Part shown: positions 18,980 to 28,893 of the stretch, one piece after another
Layout of the letters: the number at the start of each line of letters is the position of its first letter
How positions within the stretch are numbered: position 1 is the stretch's first letter
Assembly (NCBI GenBank): GCA_947628435.1
Contig: CANQZW010000009.1
Coordinates: 1-47,451, forward strand
Length of the DNA stretch: 47,451 bases
Direction of reading: 5' to 3'
From: an uncultured Bacilli bacterium
GTDB lineage: Bacteria; Bacillota_I; Bacilli_A; RF39; UBA660
The notes under the pieces: generated by a model
Told to the model about the DNA's origin: nothing
The model's database searches: none
Seen by the model: only the letters and a program-made list of their open reading frames with translations
Program-made: the position numbers and the translations under genes

Positions 18980-19758
18980 TATTCTTCCTCCTTTATATTT
19001 TCTGTTTTTAAACAAAAACTTCTTATATTAAAACCACCTTGTTTTTGATAATAATAATTTACTAAAGCTTCAATATTTTTATGCATAATATCTGGTTTTT
19101 GAATTTCAAAACAATTTATATATAATTTAATAAATTCCTCTTCTGGTAATTTAAACACATGATATTTTCTTTTATAATCCTCATTTGTTAGTATTTTATA
19201 TATCTTTGTTTTAGGAAGTTTTGGTATGCTTAAATATTCGCAGTAACTATCATAAATTTTATCTAATAATTTATAATAAATTAAATTAAACTCTGGATTA
19301 TTCTCATTTAAGCATGCTTTTAATTCATTTAAATTATCCCATATAAAATAATTATTATTATCTAATTTTCTAGCGCTAATATTATTAGATGGTCTATCTA
19401 TATAATCAAGTGCTAAATCTTGAAGCATTTTGACGCTTCCATCTAAATCATAAATTATTTTTCCATACGCAAACATATTAGCAGTACATAAATTATTATC
19501 ATTATATTCATCTTGCATATATTTTTTTATTCTCCATTCCGGATTTTTAAAATATTCTATTAAATAACTATTAGAATCAACATTACCTTTTTCTTGATAA
19601 TTTACGCTATTTTTCATAACTAAATAAACATCAATATCTGAATATTCGTTATAATTATCATTTGCGTAGCTACCACATAAAATAGCTCCTACAACATCAT
19701 CATCTTCTTCATATTTTTTTAAAAACTCTTTTAAAGCAAATTTCCATTTTTCTATCAA
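18979..19758 (-). CDS. MNT/ANT-like nucleotidyltransferase domain protein
   Basis: CGSYANDNYNEYSDIDVYLV (GSx..SDID nucleotidyltransferase motif). Confidence 0.75.
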   Translation of the reverse strand: MIEKWKFALKEFLKKYEEDDDVVGAILCGSYANDNYNEYSDIDVYLVMKNSVNYQEKGNVDSNSYLIEYFKNPEWRIKKYMQDEYNDNNLCTANMFAYGKIIYDLDGSVKMLQDLALDYIDRPSNNISARKLDNNNYFIWDNLNELKACLNENNPEFNLIYYKLLDKIYDSYCEYLSIPKLPKTKIYKILTNEDYKRKYHVFKLPEEEFIKLYINCFEIQKPDIMHKNIEALVNYYYQKQGGFNIRSFCLKTENIKEEE

Positions 19759-19778
19759 TTAAAACACCCTCTTTCTAT

Positions 19779-19985
19779 AAAAAAAAGATGATACCAAAGG
19801 AGTGCAAAAGCACGGTACCATCCTTACTTTAACTTAATTTGATAACGTGTATAACTAAACACGGGGTTCTTTTTCAAGTCCAGCTTACAAAGTAGTAATT
19901 ACATAATTAGTTTATCTAATTTTCACCATCATAGACTCTCTTTGAAACATTATTACATAATCATGTCTTTGATTATCGCATTTCT
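19779..19985 (-). ncRNA. T-box leader RNA, candidate Thr specifier ACC
   Basis: Minus strand AAGGATGGTACCGTG T-box (19811-19825), terminator with T-tract (19779-19786), AAAGAGAGTC stem I bulge region (19935-19944), candidate specifier GAACC near 19865-19869; 5' end approximate. Confidence 0.9.
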
Positions 19986-20059
19986 AACAAAATAATACTA
20001 CAAAAGATAATTTAAGTCAAATAAATTTAAATAGGTATTTATTTTTATATTTTAATTAA

Positions 20060-20983
20060 TTATTTTCTATTATTTTCACCAATCATTTCAATATCTTCAG
20101 TAAGTTGTTTTATTCTTTCAATTATTCTAAGTGCTTTTAACTTTTCTGATTTATTTGATGTTGTAACACTTAAATGCTCCTCTAACTCTTTAATATTCAA
20201 ATTAGATGTTATAAAAGTTGGTAATTTTTCTTGCATTCTATATTGTAAGATACTACCTAAAATTTCATCTCTATTCCACGAGGTTACTGCCTCTGCTCCC
20301 AAATCATCTATTAAAAGTATCTTAGCATATTTAATCTCATTAAACTTATTTTTGAATTCATCACTTGAACTAGACTGAAAACTATCCTTTAAACTTCTTA
20401 AATACTCAGGCCAATAAACAATTACACCTTTAACGTTTTCTTTTGCAAGTTCATTTATCATAGCTGCCAAAAGATAAGTTTTACCACATCCAAAATTGCC
20501 ATGCAAATAAAGACCTTTTTTATAATTTTGCTTTTTATATTCTTTAATATAATTTAATATCCACTTTATTACTACTTGTCTGTTTTTATCATCAGTATAA
20601 ATATCCTTTATTTTGGCATTTTTTATTTCTTTTGGCACATCAAAATTAGTTACGTTATTTAAATACTTGTTTTCTTTATCAATTTTATTTTGATATTTAC
20701 ATGAAACATAAGAAAAACAAAGTTTATTATCAACAACTTTAGGTAAATAACAAAAGCCGTGCATATTATTCTTACATGCTAAAATAGATTTACACATCTT
20801 ACAATTTTTATACTCTTTTACAGAATCTTCTATTGAAGAGGTATATTTCATAAGCTCATCTTCTGGCAAATTTATTTTATCTATCATTTCTTTGAATTCA
20901 AAATCCTTTTTTGCTTCTTCAAAAGATGATCTTAATTTATTATTTATGTTGCTTTCTTTTTTTACTTCATTAATATTTTTCAT
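20060..20983 (-). CDS. dnaI: Primosomal protein DnaI, helicase loader
   Basis: Walker A LHGNFGCGKTYL, LLIDDLGAEAVTSW; follows dnaB. Confidence 0.9.
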   Translation of the reverse strand: MKNINEVKKESNINNKLRSSFEEAKKDFEFKEMIDKINLPEDELMKYTSSIEDSVKEYKNCKMCKSILACKNNMHGFCYLPKVVDNKLCFSYVSCKYQNKIDKENKYLNNVTNFDVPKEIKNAKIKDIYTDDKNRQVVIKWILNYIKEYKKQNYKKGLYLHGNFGCGKTYLLAAMINELAKENVKGVIVYWPEYLRSLKDSFQSSSSDEFKNKFNEIKYAKILLIDDLGAEAVTSWNRDEILGSILQYRMQEKLPTFITSNLNIKELEEHLSVTTSNKSEKLKALRIIERIKQLTEDIEMIGENNRK

Positions 20984-21010
20984 TAATACCACCTACTTAG
21001 TTAAGTTTTA

Positions 21011-22303
21011 TTAAGAAAACTCTTTTAACATTTCCTTAAGAGATTTTTCTTCTTCTTCACTTATTTCCTGTTTTTTTATGTCCTTATTAAACCACTCAGG
21101 CAATTTTTCCTTATTGATACTACTTAATTTATTTTGTACTTTTTTATTTTCTCTTTTATATTCTTTTTCTGCCGTTTTCATTGCCTCTTCAACGGTTTCA
21201 ACATTAAGTCTTTTCCATTGAGACGCAATAGCTTCAACATATGCTTTAGTTAATTTTTTATTATTTATTTTAAGAACATAATCAATTAAAACATTAGTAA
21301 CTCCTGGATTTAACTTAAAATCAGTAAGTAATGTTTCTAATAAATTTAAATCTCTAACTGATGGTTTTGCACCATTATTAACACCTTTAAGAAAATTATA
21401 TGGGCTAGTATTTTCAAAAATATAAATCATCTTAGCCCTTTTCGAAGATGCTCCTATTGGATTTTTTAAGTATTCTGGTTGATTTTTGAATATTAAAGAT
21501 GGCAATTTATTTTGATTTTCATACTTATAATAATTTCTTACGTTTTTTCTAAGTAAATTCTTATCAATAAGTCCATTTTCTTTAATAGAACTTAAAATAG
21601 AAGATTTCATATCAATAGCATCAAGGTTATATACAAAAGATAAATTATTAATTAATTCTTTAGATTCTTTACTAAAAGTTTTTTCATTAATTATCCCACC
21701 CGGTACAGAAGATATTAACAAATCAAAATCAAATGAGCTATCTATTTTTATTTGACCAGTTTTATTAACCCTTAAATCCTCATTTAAATTATCATATAAA
21801 GTCCCTGGCACACTTTCAAACACATCATCAAATCTACAAGTAATCTCTTCATAAGAAGACAAATTAATTTTTGGAATTTTAAAATATTTAAGTAAATTTT
21901 CATACTCTTTTTTTCCAACGTTATTATATAAAACTATATTTAAAATTGGATGATTAAAAAACTCGTTTGCGGATATTGGTGAAAACATTTCATAAACATA
22001 AGAATTAGAATTACCAGTTTTAACATAAGTTTTTAAAAGACCAATAGCTTCTAATTTTTTTCTTGCACTTATAATAGCATCCATTTTAATTCTTAAACTG
22101 GTCATTAAATGGTGATGAGTATACTCAGCACTTAAAAGTTCACTTTTATCTAAATCCGCCCAAAAAGTATAATACAAACTAGTTGCTATGCTCCCTATTA
22201 TAGGTTGGTATAACATGCTTATTATTTTTCTATCATTTTCATTTAATATAGTGCGGTTTACTACTACGAAAGTATCCGCTGGTAAAATGCTTATTTGCTT
22301 CAT
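21011..22303 (-). CDS. dnaB: Replication initiation and membrane attachment protein DnaB
   Basis: DnaB/DnaD-type layout (ISMLYQPIIGSIATSLYYTFW; C-terminal KAYVEAIASQWKRLNVETVEEAM); adjacent to dnaI. Confidence 0.88.
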   Translation of the reverse strand: MKQISILPADTFVVVNRTILNENDRKIISMLYQPIIGSIATSLYYTFWADLDKSELLSAEYTHHHLMTSLRIKMDAIISARKKLEAIGLLKTYVKTGNSNSYVYEMFSPISANEFFNHPILNIVLYNNVGKKEYENLLKYFKIPKINLSSYEEITCRFDDVFESVPGTLYDNLNEDLRVNKTGQIKIDSSFDFDLLISSVPGGIINEKTFSKESKELINNLSFVYNLDAIDMKSSILSSIKENGLIDKNLLRKNVRNYYKYENQNKLPSLIFKNQPEYLKNPIGASSKRAKMIYIFENTSPYNFLKGVNNGAKPSVRDLNLLETLLTDFKLNPGVTNVLIDYVLKINNKKLTKAYVEAIASQWKRLNVETVEEAMKTAEKEYKRENKKVQNKLSSINKEKLPEWFNKDIKKQEISEEEEKSLKEMLKEFS

Positions 22304-22370
22304 AATAGTAATCCTCCTTAAATAGTATTATAATTCATTTTTTATTTTATATCAATGTTTTAGTAAACTT

Positions 22371-22398
22371 AAAACATGTTATTTCTAACATGTTTTAA
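22371..22398. repeat. Inverted repeat / possible terminator
   Basis: AAAACATGTT-ATTTCT-AACATGTTTT. Confidence 0.55.
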
Positions 22399-22407
22399 GA
22401 ATATTAA

Positions 22408-23187
22408 TTATAAATTACATTTTTTACTTTTAAATAATATCACAGTTAATACCAAACTAATTGATGCTAAGAAAAAATATAAATTAACGTTATCTTTTGT
22501 ATTTGGATTTGAAACTTCTTTTGCTGGTAAAATAGTATATACGTTTACACCTTTATTAGCCTTAATATTACAAAACCAAAAATATTTTATAGAAACGTCT
22601 TTTTCACTTGCAATTGGAGTTTTTGTATCACCTGTTTTTATTTCGTCTAGATTAATATCTCCAGTCGTACCAACTACGGTATCATAATTTAAAAGCGTAA
22701 AATTTACATAAGTAACATTATCTTTTATGAACATTTTCCATCTGTATGTATATATGCCACTTTCTTTTACTAATAAAGAAAATCTAGGCGCCCAAGTAGC
22801 ACTTAATTTTACTTCATCATCTTTAGTTTTTTGAGTTGTTACAACAGCTTCTGACACATACTGATTATCACTGTTTTTTAAACCTAAAGTTATTTCAAAA
22901 AGCTCATCCTTATCCATGGTATCAAAATTTATTTCTACGTTAACCTCTTCTGTTATACCATCTTTTAACTTAGTTGAACTTTTTTTACTATATGGCCCAA
23001 CATTCATTCCCATTTCTGCATCATATATACCTTTAAGATTAGTTATATTATCAGATATTTTTTCTTTGCTACCATATCCTTCTTGTGCGTACCAATCATT
23101 ATAGTTATAAGTCGTTAATGCACTTGCTTTAAAAACAAATCCAAATACTGCAACAAAAAAAACAATCAAAGAAATTATTTTTTTCAC
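22408..23187 (-). CDS. Secreted/surface protein with signal peptide and C-terminal sorting-like tail
   Basis: MKKIISLIVFFVAVFGFVFKASA signal; C-term NPNTKDN + hydrophobic helix + KSKK. Confidence 0.6.
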   Translation of the reverse strand: MKKIISLIVFFVAVFGFVFKASALTTYNYNDWYAQEGYGSKEKISDNITNLKGIYDAEMGMNVGPYSKKSSTKLKDGITEEVNVEINFDTMDKDELFEITLGLKNSDNQYVSEAVVTTQKTKDDEVKLSATWAPRFSLLVKESGIYTYRWKMFIKDNVTYVNFTLLNYDTVVGTTGDINLDEIKTGDTKTPIASEKDVSIKYFWFCNIKANKGVNVYTILPAKEVSNPNTKDNVNLYFFLASISLVLTVILFKSKKCNL

Positions 23188-23299
23188 AATTCACCTCCTC
23201 TCATATTTTTTAAAAATATGATAACTAATAATATTTTGGTGAAATTTGTGATATTTTATAACTTCTTTGACATGATTTTTTTAATTTTAAAATTATTTT

Positions 23300-24628
23300 T
23301 TATTTTTCTTTTACAGCCTTAAACATCTTTTTCCACAAATTATTTTCAGAATAATTTAAAATTCCAACTTTATATACTCTAAGCCCGTATTTTATTAAAA
23401 TAAAATTTAATAACATTAACAAAATAATTGCAATTATCAAAATTTGTACTGTTATTTGCCCAGAAAAAAGCATACTAGGTGCAAGAGAAACAGAAATTAG
23501 TGGAATAACACTTACTATCTTTATAAATAAAGAACCTGGAAAAGAAGTTGATATTAATATTAAATAAAAACCTATTACGCTAATAACCATAAGTGGTGTT
23601 TGTAATTGCTGATAGTTTTCCATGTTTGTTGTCATAGAAGCAAGAATACCTGCTAATAAAGAGTAAGCTAAAAAACTAAGAATAATTAATAAAATTATAA
23701 GTGGAATAACGTATCCTAACTTATTTATTATTCCGCTACTTGTAATTACCTCTAATGCCTCTTTTACATCTAATTGAGATGCAACATCAGTAATTAATGC
23801 TTTGCTAGTAGAAGGTGAAATAAGCTTTCTAATAAAAATACCAACAGCACTATAAAGTATTAATAATATACCTTGTAAAATAACAAATATATTACTTGCT
23901 AATACTTTTGAAAAAAAGTGTGTTTTAGCAGAAACATTTCCCAATATTATTTCCATTCCACGGGTAGATTTTTCCTCATTAATTTCTGCACCTATCATTT
24001 GTACTAAGAAAATAATAAGCATAAAACAAGGTAATACAACTATAAGTGACAAAACAGATAATAATAATCGTGAACTTTCTTCATTTTTACTCTTATCATT
24101 ACTAATAAAACTTCTTGTTATTTCAACTTGCTTAGATATTTTAGCAAGTTTATTTTTATCTATGTTAGAATTTGCCAAAGCAATATTACTTTTAGCGGTA
24201 TTTAAACTTGATACAATAGCTTGATACGTCATGGTATCAACATATGAATCCGTTATAAAATCTACTTTAAATATGTTTTCTTCATCATTATTTATAATTA
24301 GCAAAATATCATCGGTTCCTTTTAATTTTTTCTTTTGCTTTTTTTCATCAGAAACCTTATTTATTACAATCTTATAATTTTCAACATACTTACTTACATC
24401 TACCAAACTATTTTTTATTTCTTTATAATAATTAGTATTATCAATAATATTTATTTTAACATCATCATTAAAATCCCCACCAAAAAACTTAACTACTGAA
24501 TCAATGTTAATTAAACCTACCGTAATTATAAAAACTATTATATTTGCTATTAAAAACCATTTGTTTTTAACTTTTTTTAATAAACTATGTTTTGTTAAAA
24601 ACTTAAACTTATTTTCCATATGTTTCAC
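23300..24628 (-). CDS. ABC-2 type transporter permease (NatB-like)
   Basis: Large extracytoplasmic loop between TM1 and TM2, QMIGAEINEEKSTRGMEIILGNVSA; overlaps the ATPase gene. Confidence 0.85.
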   Translation of the reverse strand: MKHMENKFKFLTKHSLLKKVKNKWFLIANIIVFIITVGLINIDSVVKFFGGDFNDDVKINIIDNTNYYKEIKNSLVDVSKYVENYKIVINKVSDEKKQKKKLKGTDDILLIINNDEENIFKVDFITDSYVDTMTYQAIVSSLNTAKSNIALANSNIDKNKLAKISKQVEITRSFISNDKSKNEESSRLLLSVLSLIVVLPCFMLIIFLVQMIGAEINEEKSTRGMEIILGNVSAKTHFFSKVLASNIFVILQGILLILYSAVGIFIRKLISPSTSKALITDVASQLDVKEALEVITSSGIINKLGYVIPLIILLIILSFLAYSLLAGILASMTTNMENYQQLQTPLMVISVIGFYLILISTSFPGSLFIKIVSVIPLISVSLAPSMLFSGQITVQILIIAIILLMLLNFILIKYGLRVYKVGILNYSENNLWKKMFKAVKEK

Positions 24629-25508
24629 CTACTTTCGAAACAAAAATCTCTTCTAAACTAGGTTGTTGAAGAGCAAACTTAGTTACGTTATTTACCGTTT
24701 TTAAATATTCAAATACATTTTTACAATAACTTTCATCTTTTATACTAACCTCATATGAACTAGATGTTTTAACAGCTTTTATAACACCATCTATCTTCTT
24801 TAAATCAGATAACTTAACATCACCTTCAATTACTATCTTTTTTATTTTATAATCATTTTTAATATCTTTTAAATAACCTTCAAGCACTGATTTTCCTCTA
24901 ACCAAAATTACAAGTTTTTCACAAAAAAATTCTACGTGATCCATACGGTGAGATGAAAATATTATTGATGTTCCTTTTTGTTTTAAATCTAATATAACAC
25001 TTTTAAATAATTCTATATTTATAGGATCTAATCCCGAAAAAGGCTCATCTAAAATAAGTAAGCTAGGTTCATTTATAATAGCTGCTATAAATTGAACTTT
25101 TTGCTGATTACCTTTTGATAAAGTATTTATTTTTCTATCCTTATACTCTTGTATACCAAACTTCTCAAGCAACTTATCTAATCTTTTTAAAATAGTTTTT
25201 TCATCAAGTGATTTTAAAGCCCCATAAAAAAGCATTTGCTCTTTTACCGTAAGTTTAGTAAGTAAACTCCTTTCCTCTGTTAAAAAACCAATTTTATCAG
25301 TAATATCATAGTCAATTTTTCTTCCATTAAAAGTTATGTTACCAGAATTTGGCTCTATAAGGTTCATAATCATTCTAAAAGTTGTTGTTTTGCCCGCTCC
25401 ATTTACACCTAAAAGTCCAAAAATTTCACCTTTTTTAACCTCAAACGAAAGATCATCAACAGCCTTAAAATCCCCATAATATTTTGTTATGTTACTTACC
25501 TTAAGCAT
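24609..25508 (-). CDS. ABC transporter ATP-binding protein (NatA-like)
   Basis: GVNGAGKTTT, LSKGNQQKVQFIAA, LLILDEPFSGLDP. Confidence 0.93.
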   Translation of the reverse strand: MLKVSNITKYYGDFKAVDDLSFEVKKGEIFGLLGVNGAGKTTTFRMIMNLIEPNSGNITFNGRKIDYDITDKIGFLTEERSLLTKLTVKEQMLFYGALKSLDEKTILKRLDKLLEKFGIQEYKDRKINTLSKGNQQKVQFIAAIINEPSLLILDEPFSGLDPINIELFKSVILDLKQKGTSIIFSSHRMDHVEFFCEKLVILVRGKSVLEGYLKDIKNDYKIKKIVIEGDVKLSDLKKIDGVIKAVKTSSSYEVSIKDESYCKNVFEYLKTVNNVTKFALQQPSLEEIFVSKVGETYGK

Positions 25509-25519
25509 ACTTACCTCCT

Positions 25520-26791
25520 TTAATCTACGTATAAAATAGATGAATTATCAAAGTTTAATTCAATAAATTCACTTACGAACTTATCAAACTCATAATTTTT
25601 ATATATATCATAAACATTATTAATTATTTTTCCATAATTTATAATATTACTTTCAATTATATTTGCAATGCCAGATGGATTATCAAAACTTCTTATAGTA
25701 GAACTTAAACACGCTTTTTTATTAAGTTCAAATATGTTCTTATCAAAATTATTTTCAGTTAATCTTTTATTAATTCTATTAATAAATTCATCTTTATTTA
25801 TAACGTCTGCCTGGAAAAATAATAATACGATATTATCAAAATAAGAACAACTAAATAAAACACCAGTTTTAGTTATTTTATCTTTAACTAAATCTTTTTC
25901 AAAAGACGTTGTATTACCAAACTTCATATCCATTAAAAGATTCATAAATAGCCTTTTTTTAAATTTTTCTTCACCATCAACAGATGGAACTATAATTTTA
26001 TAACATATGCATACTTTAGGGTTTGTAACATTTCTTTTTATGTTTTTATACTTCGTATTAACTTCACATGGTTCATTCGTCTTTTTAATTTTTACATCAT
26101 AATTTAAAGAAAATTTCTTTTTATTTTGCTTTTCTTTAATCAAATCAAAAGTCTTTTTAACATCAACATCCCCATAAACAACTAAAAACATATTTGATGG
26201 ATGATAAAAAGTATTATAACACCTATATAAATCTTCTTTTGTTATTTTAGATACGTTTTTTTTATCACCAATAGTTCTATATTTATTAGGATTATTAACC
26301 AACGCTAATGAAAACATCTCCTCAAACATAAATCTTTCTACATCATCATTTGTCATATTTATCTCTTGATTTATAATTCCCTTTTCTTTTTCTACGTTTT
26401 CATCAGTAAAATAAGGATTCCAAACAAAATCAATAAGGGTACTTAAACATTCAAAAAAATTATCATTAGTAGAAAAATAATAATTAGTTACAAAATGACT
26501 TGTGTATGCATTTACTCTTGCACCATACTTCTTAAACTTATCAAATACCTTTTCATTATCTTCTGATTCAAATAATTTATGCTCTAAAAAATGTGCAATT
26601 CCTTTTGGAAAACTAACTATTTTATCCTCGTTTATCGGTTTAAAATCATTAATTGAAGATCCATATTTTGTAAAGAAATATGCTCCTTTTTTAGAAAAAC
26701 CTTTACTTTTATAAACATATACGTTTAAACCACTATCTAACTTTTCATGATAAATTTTCTCATCTAAAGAAGTCATAATAATTTCATTCAT
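25520..26791 (-). CDS. ymfH: M16 family peptidase (YmfH-like)
   Basis: HXXEH motif HFLEH and paired M16 gene organisation. Confidence 0.85.
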   Translation of the reverse strand: MNEIIMTSLDEKIYHEKLDSGLNVYVYKSKGFSKKGAYFFTKYGSSINDFKPINEDKIVSFPKGIAHFLEHKLFESEDNEKVFDKFKKYGARVNAYTSHFVTNYYFSTNDNFFECLSTLIDFVWNPYFTDENVEKEKGIINQEINMTNDDVERFMFEEMFSLALVNNPNKYRTIGDKKNVSKITKEDLYRCYNTFYHPSNMFLVVYGDVDVKKTFDLIKEKQNKKKFSLNYDVKIKKTNEPCEVNTKYKNIKRNVTNPKVCICYKIIVPSVDGEEKFKKRLFMNLLMDMKFGNTTSFEKDLVKDKITKTGVLFSCSYFDNIVLLFFQADVINKDEFINRINKRLTENNFDKNIFELNKKACLSSTIRSFDNPSGIANIIESNIINYGKIINNVYDIYKNYEFDKFVSEFIELNFDNSSILYVD

Positions 26792-28032
26792 TGCGAAATT
26801 CCCCCTTTTAAAAAATAGCATAAGTTTGGCTTTATCTTGCTTGCAAAAGTCTCAATATCATCTTTACTAACTTTTTTTAAGTTACTTATATATTCTTCTA
26901 TGTTAGGTAAATTAAAAATATCAGCATTATATTGCCTTGATGTAATATTAAACATGTTATCTTGAGAATCTAACAAAGATGTTATAATTTCTTTTTTAGC
27001 ATTTTTTAATTCTTCATCTGATATTTTAACCATGTCTTTTAATATCAAAAAAGTAAGTTCCTTAGCTTTTTTATAATCTTTTTTTTCTATACCCATTATT
27101 ATTTCCATTAATGAATCATCTTTTTCTAATCTTGCAAAAACATAATAAGCCAAAGAATTTTTTTCTCTTATATTATTAAATAATCTTGAAGAACCAGAAC
27201 CACCTAATATTATTCTGTATAGTGGTGCAACATAATTCAATTCATAAAAACTTAAGTTTTTTAAATAACATACAATTGATAATACATTTTGAGTACCATA
27301 ACCAACTCCATTTTTAATTATAAGTTCATCTTTTTCATCATCATTATTAATGATTAAATCATCTTCCCATTTTTTATTTGTTTTAACTTTAGATGTTATA
27401 ATTTCTATAAGATCATCATCTATATCATCAGAAAGCATAAGCTGTATTTCACTATTATTAATCATATCAAGATAATCCTCATACAACGATTTAGCACTCA
27501 TCTTATCTAAATATTTTATTTCGCTCATAAAAGAATAAGACTTTTTTTTATTTAGGCTTTCAAAAACTTTTTTTTCACAATACGCACTTGAATCTTCCTT
27601 TATTTTTTCTAAGGAACTTCTATACGCTTTTTTTATTATATCAAATGTTTCTTCATCAAAGCATCCATCTTTAACTAGCGGATTAAAAATCATTTCACAA
27701 AAAGTAGAAATAACGTTTTTTAAGTTTCCTTTTTTTGTATACTTATCTTTTAATGATGCAAAAGTAAAAGAATTTACTATATAATTACCATATCTTACTG
27801 ATGACGTGCAATAATATGAATCATAATTTTCTAATGAATTAATATATAATTTTTCATTAGTAGGATATTTATAACAAGATTCTATAAGAATATTTTTAAG
27901 CATTCTACGATAAGTTGCGTTTTTCTTAGTTATTTTACTTTTAAAATAAATGGTACCAGTTACTGATTTAAATTTATTGCTTTTTAAAATGGTAACAGGA
28001 ACGTTATTAAATAATTTTTTTGTTATTATCAT
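26788..28032 (-). CDS. ymfF: M16-like protein lacking HXXEH (YmfF-like)
   Basis: M16 fold signatures (GGSGSSRLFNNIREKNSLAYYVFA); overlaps the ymfH-like gene. Confidence 0.8.
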   Translation of the reverse strand: MIITKKLFNNVPVTILKSNKFKSVTGTIYFKSKITKKNATYRRMLKNILIESCYKYPTNEKLYINSLENYDSYYCTSSVRYGNYIVNSFTFASLKDKYTKKGNLKNVISTFCEMIFNPLVKDGCFDEETFDIIKKAYRSSLEKIKEDSSAYCEKKVFESLNKKKSYSFMSEIKYLDKMSAKSLYEDYLDMINNSEIQLMLSDDIDDDLIEIITSKVKTNKKWEDDLIINNDDEKDELIIKNGVGYGTQNVLSIVCYLKNLSFYELNYVAPLYRIILGGSGSSRLFNNIREKNSLAYYVFARLEKDDSLMEIIMGIEKKDYKKAKELTFLILKDMVKISDEELKNAKKEIITSLLDSQDNMFNITSRQYNADIFNLPNIEEYISNLKKVSKDDIETFASKIKPNLCYFLKGGISQ

Positions 28033-28057
28033 ATTAAAACCTCCATTTATAATATGG

Positions 28058-28768
28058 CTATTTTATAAGAGCTGATTCTAAAGCTAACTTAATCATTTCA
28101 TCAAAACTGTTTTGTCTTTCATCACTAGATAATTCTTCTTTAGTAACCATATTATCAGATACTGTTAAAATACAAGCTGCTTTTTTATTAAAGAAATTGG
28201 CGTTATGAAAAAGTGCAAAAGATTCCATTTCAACCGCAACGCAACCATATTCATTAAATAAAACATCTGGTTTATCAACCTCGCCATAAAATACGTCAGT
28301 ACAATAAACAACTGATTTAAGTAGTTGGATATTAAGTTTATTCGCAACATTACTTATTATTTCATTTAAGTCTTTATCACTGCTTAAAACTTTTTTATCA
28401 TCATTATTTTGAATCTTAGCATAGTTTGATTTAGAATATGACTTTTCTACTAACAAAACAGATCTTAAAGGAATTTTTTTTGTTGTAGCTCCAGCACTTC
28501 CTATTCTTATTATTTGATCAACGTCATAATCTTTAAATAATTCGTACGAATAAATACCAATTGATGGATTTCCCATACCATGTGCCATTATCGTTAAACG
28601 CTTTTTTTTATAATACCCAGTATATGCATACATTCCTCTTACTTGATTAACTAATTTATAATCTTCTAAGTATTTTTCTGCAATATATTTTGCCCTAAGC
28701 GGATCTCCTGGCATTATAACCGTTTTAGCAATATCTTGTTTTAAAGCTTCATTATGTGGTGTTGGCAT
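28058..28768 (-). CDS. deoD: Purine-nucleoside phosphorylase
   Basis: MPTPHNEA, VIMPGDPLRAKYIAE, IRIGSAGA, VEMESFALF. Confidence 0.93.
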   Translation of the reverse strand: MPTPHNEALKQDIAKTVIMPGDPLRAKYIAEKYLEDYKLVNQVRGMYAYTGYYKKKRLTIMAHGMGNPSIGIYSYELFKDYDVDQIIRIGSAGATTKKIPLRSVLLVEKSYSKSNYAKIQNNDDKKVLSSDKDLNEIISNVANKLNIQLLKSVVYCTDVFYGEVDKPDVLFNEYGCVAVEMESFALFHNANFFNKKAACILTVSDNMVTKEELSSDERQNSFDEMIKLALESALIK

Positions 28769-28893
28769 TGTAACACTCCTTTCATTATCTATTTTTATTA
28801 TACCATGCAAATATTAAAAACCCTCTTATAATTGTTGAATTTTTAAAAAATTATGTTAAAATATACAATCAAAGAAAAGGAAGTAGTAAAAAA

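Noticed and set aside
28165-28350. 61-aa ORF inside deoD
   Set aside because: Out-of-frame overlap with a conserved deoD coding region.
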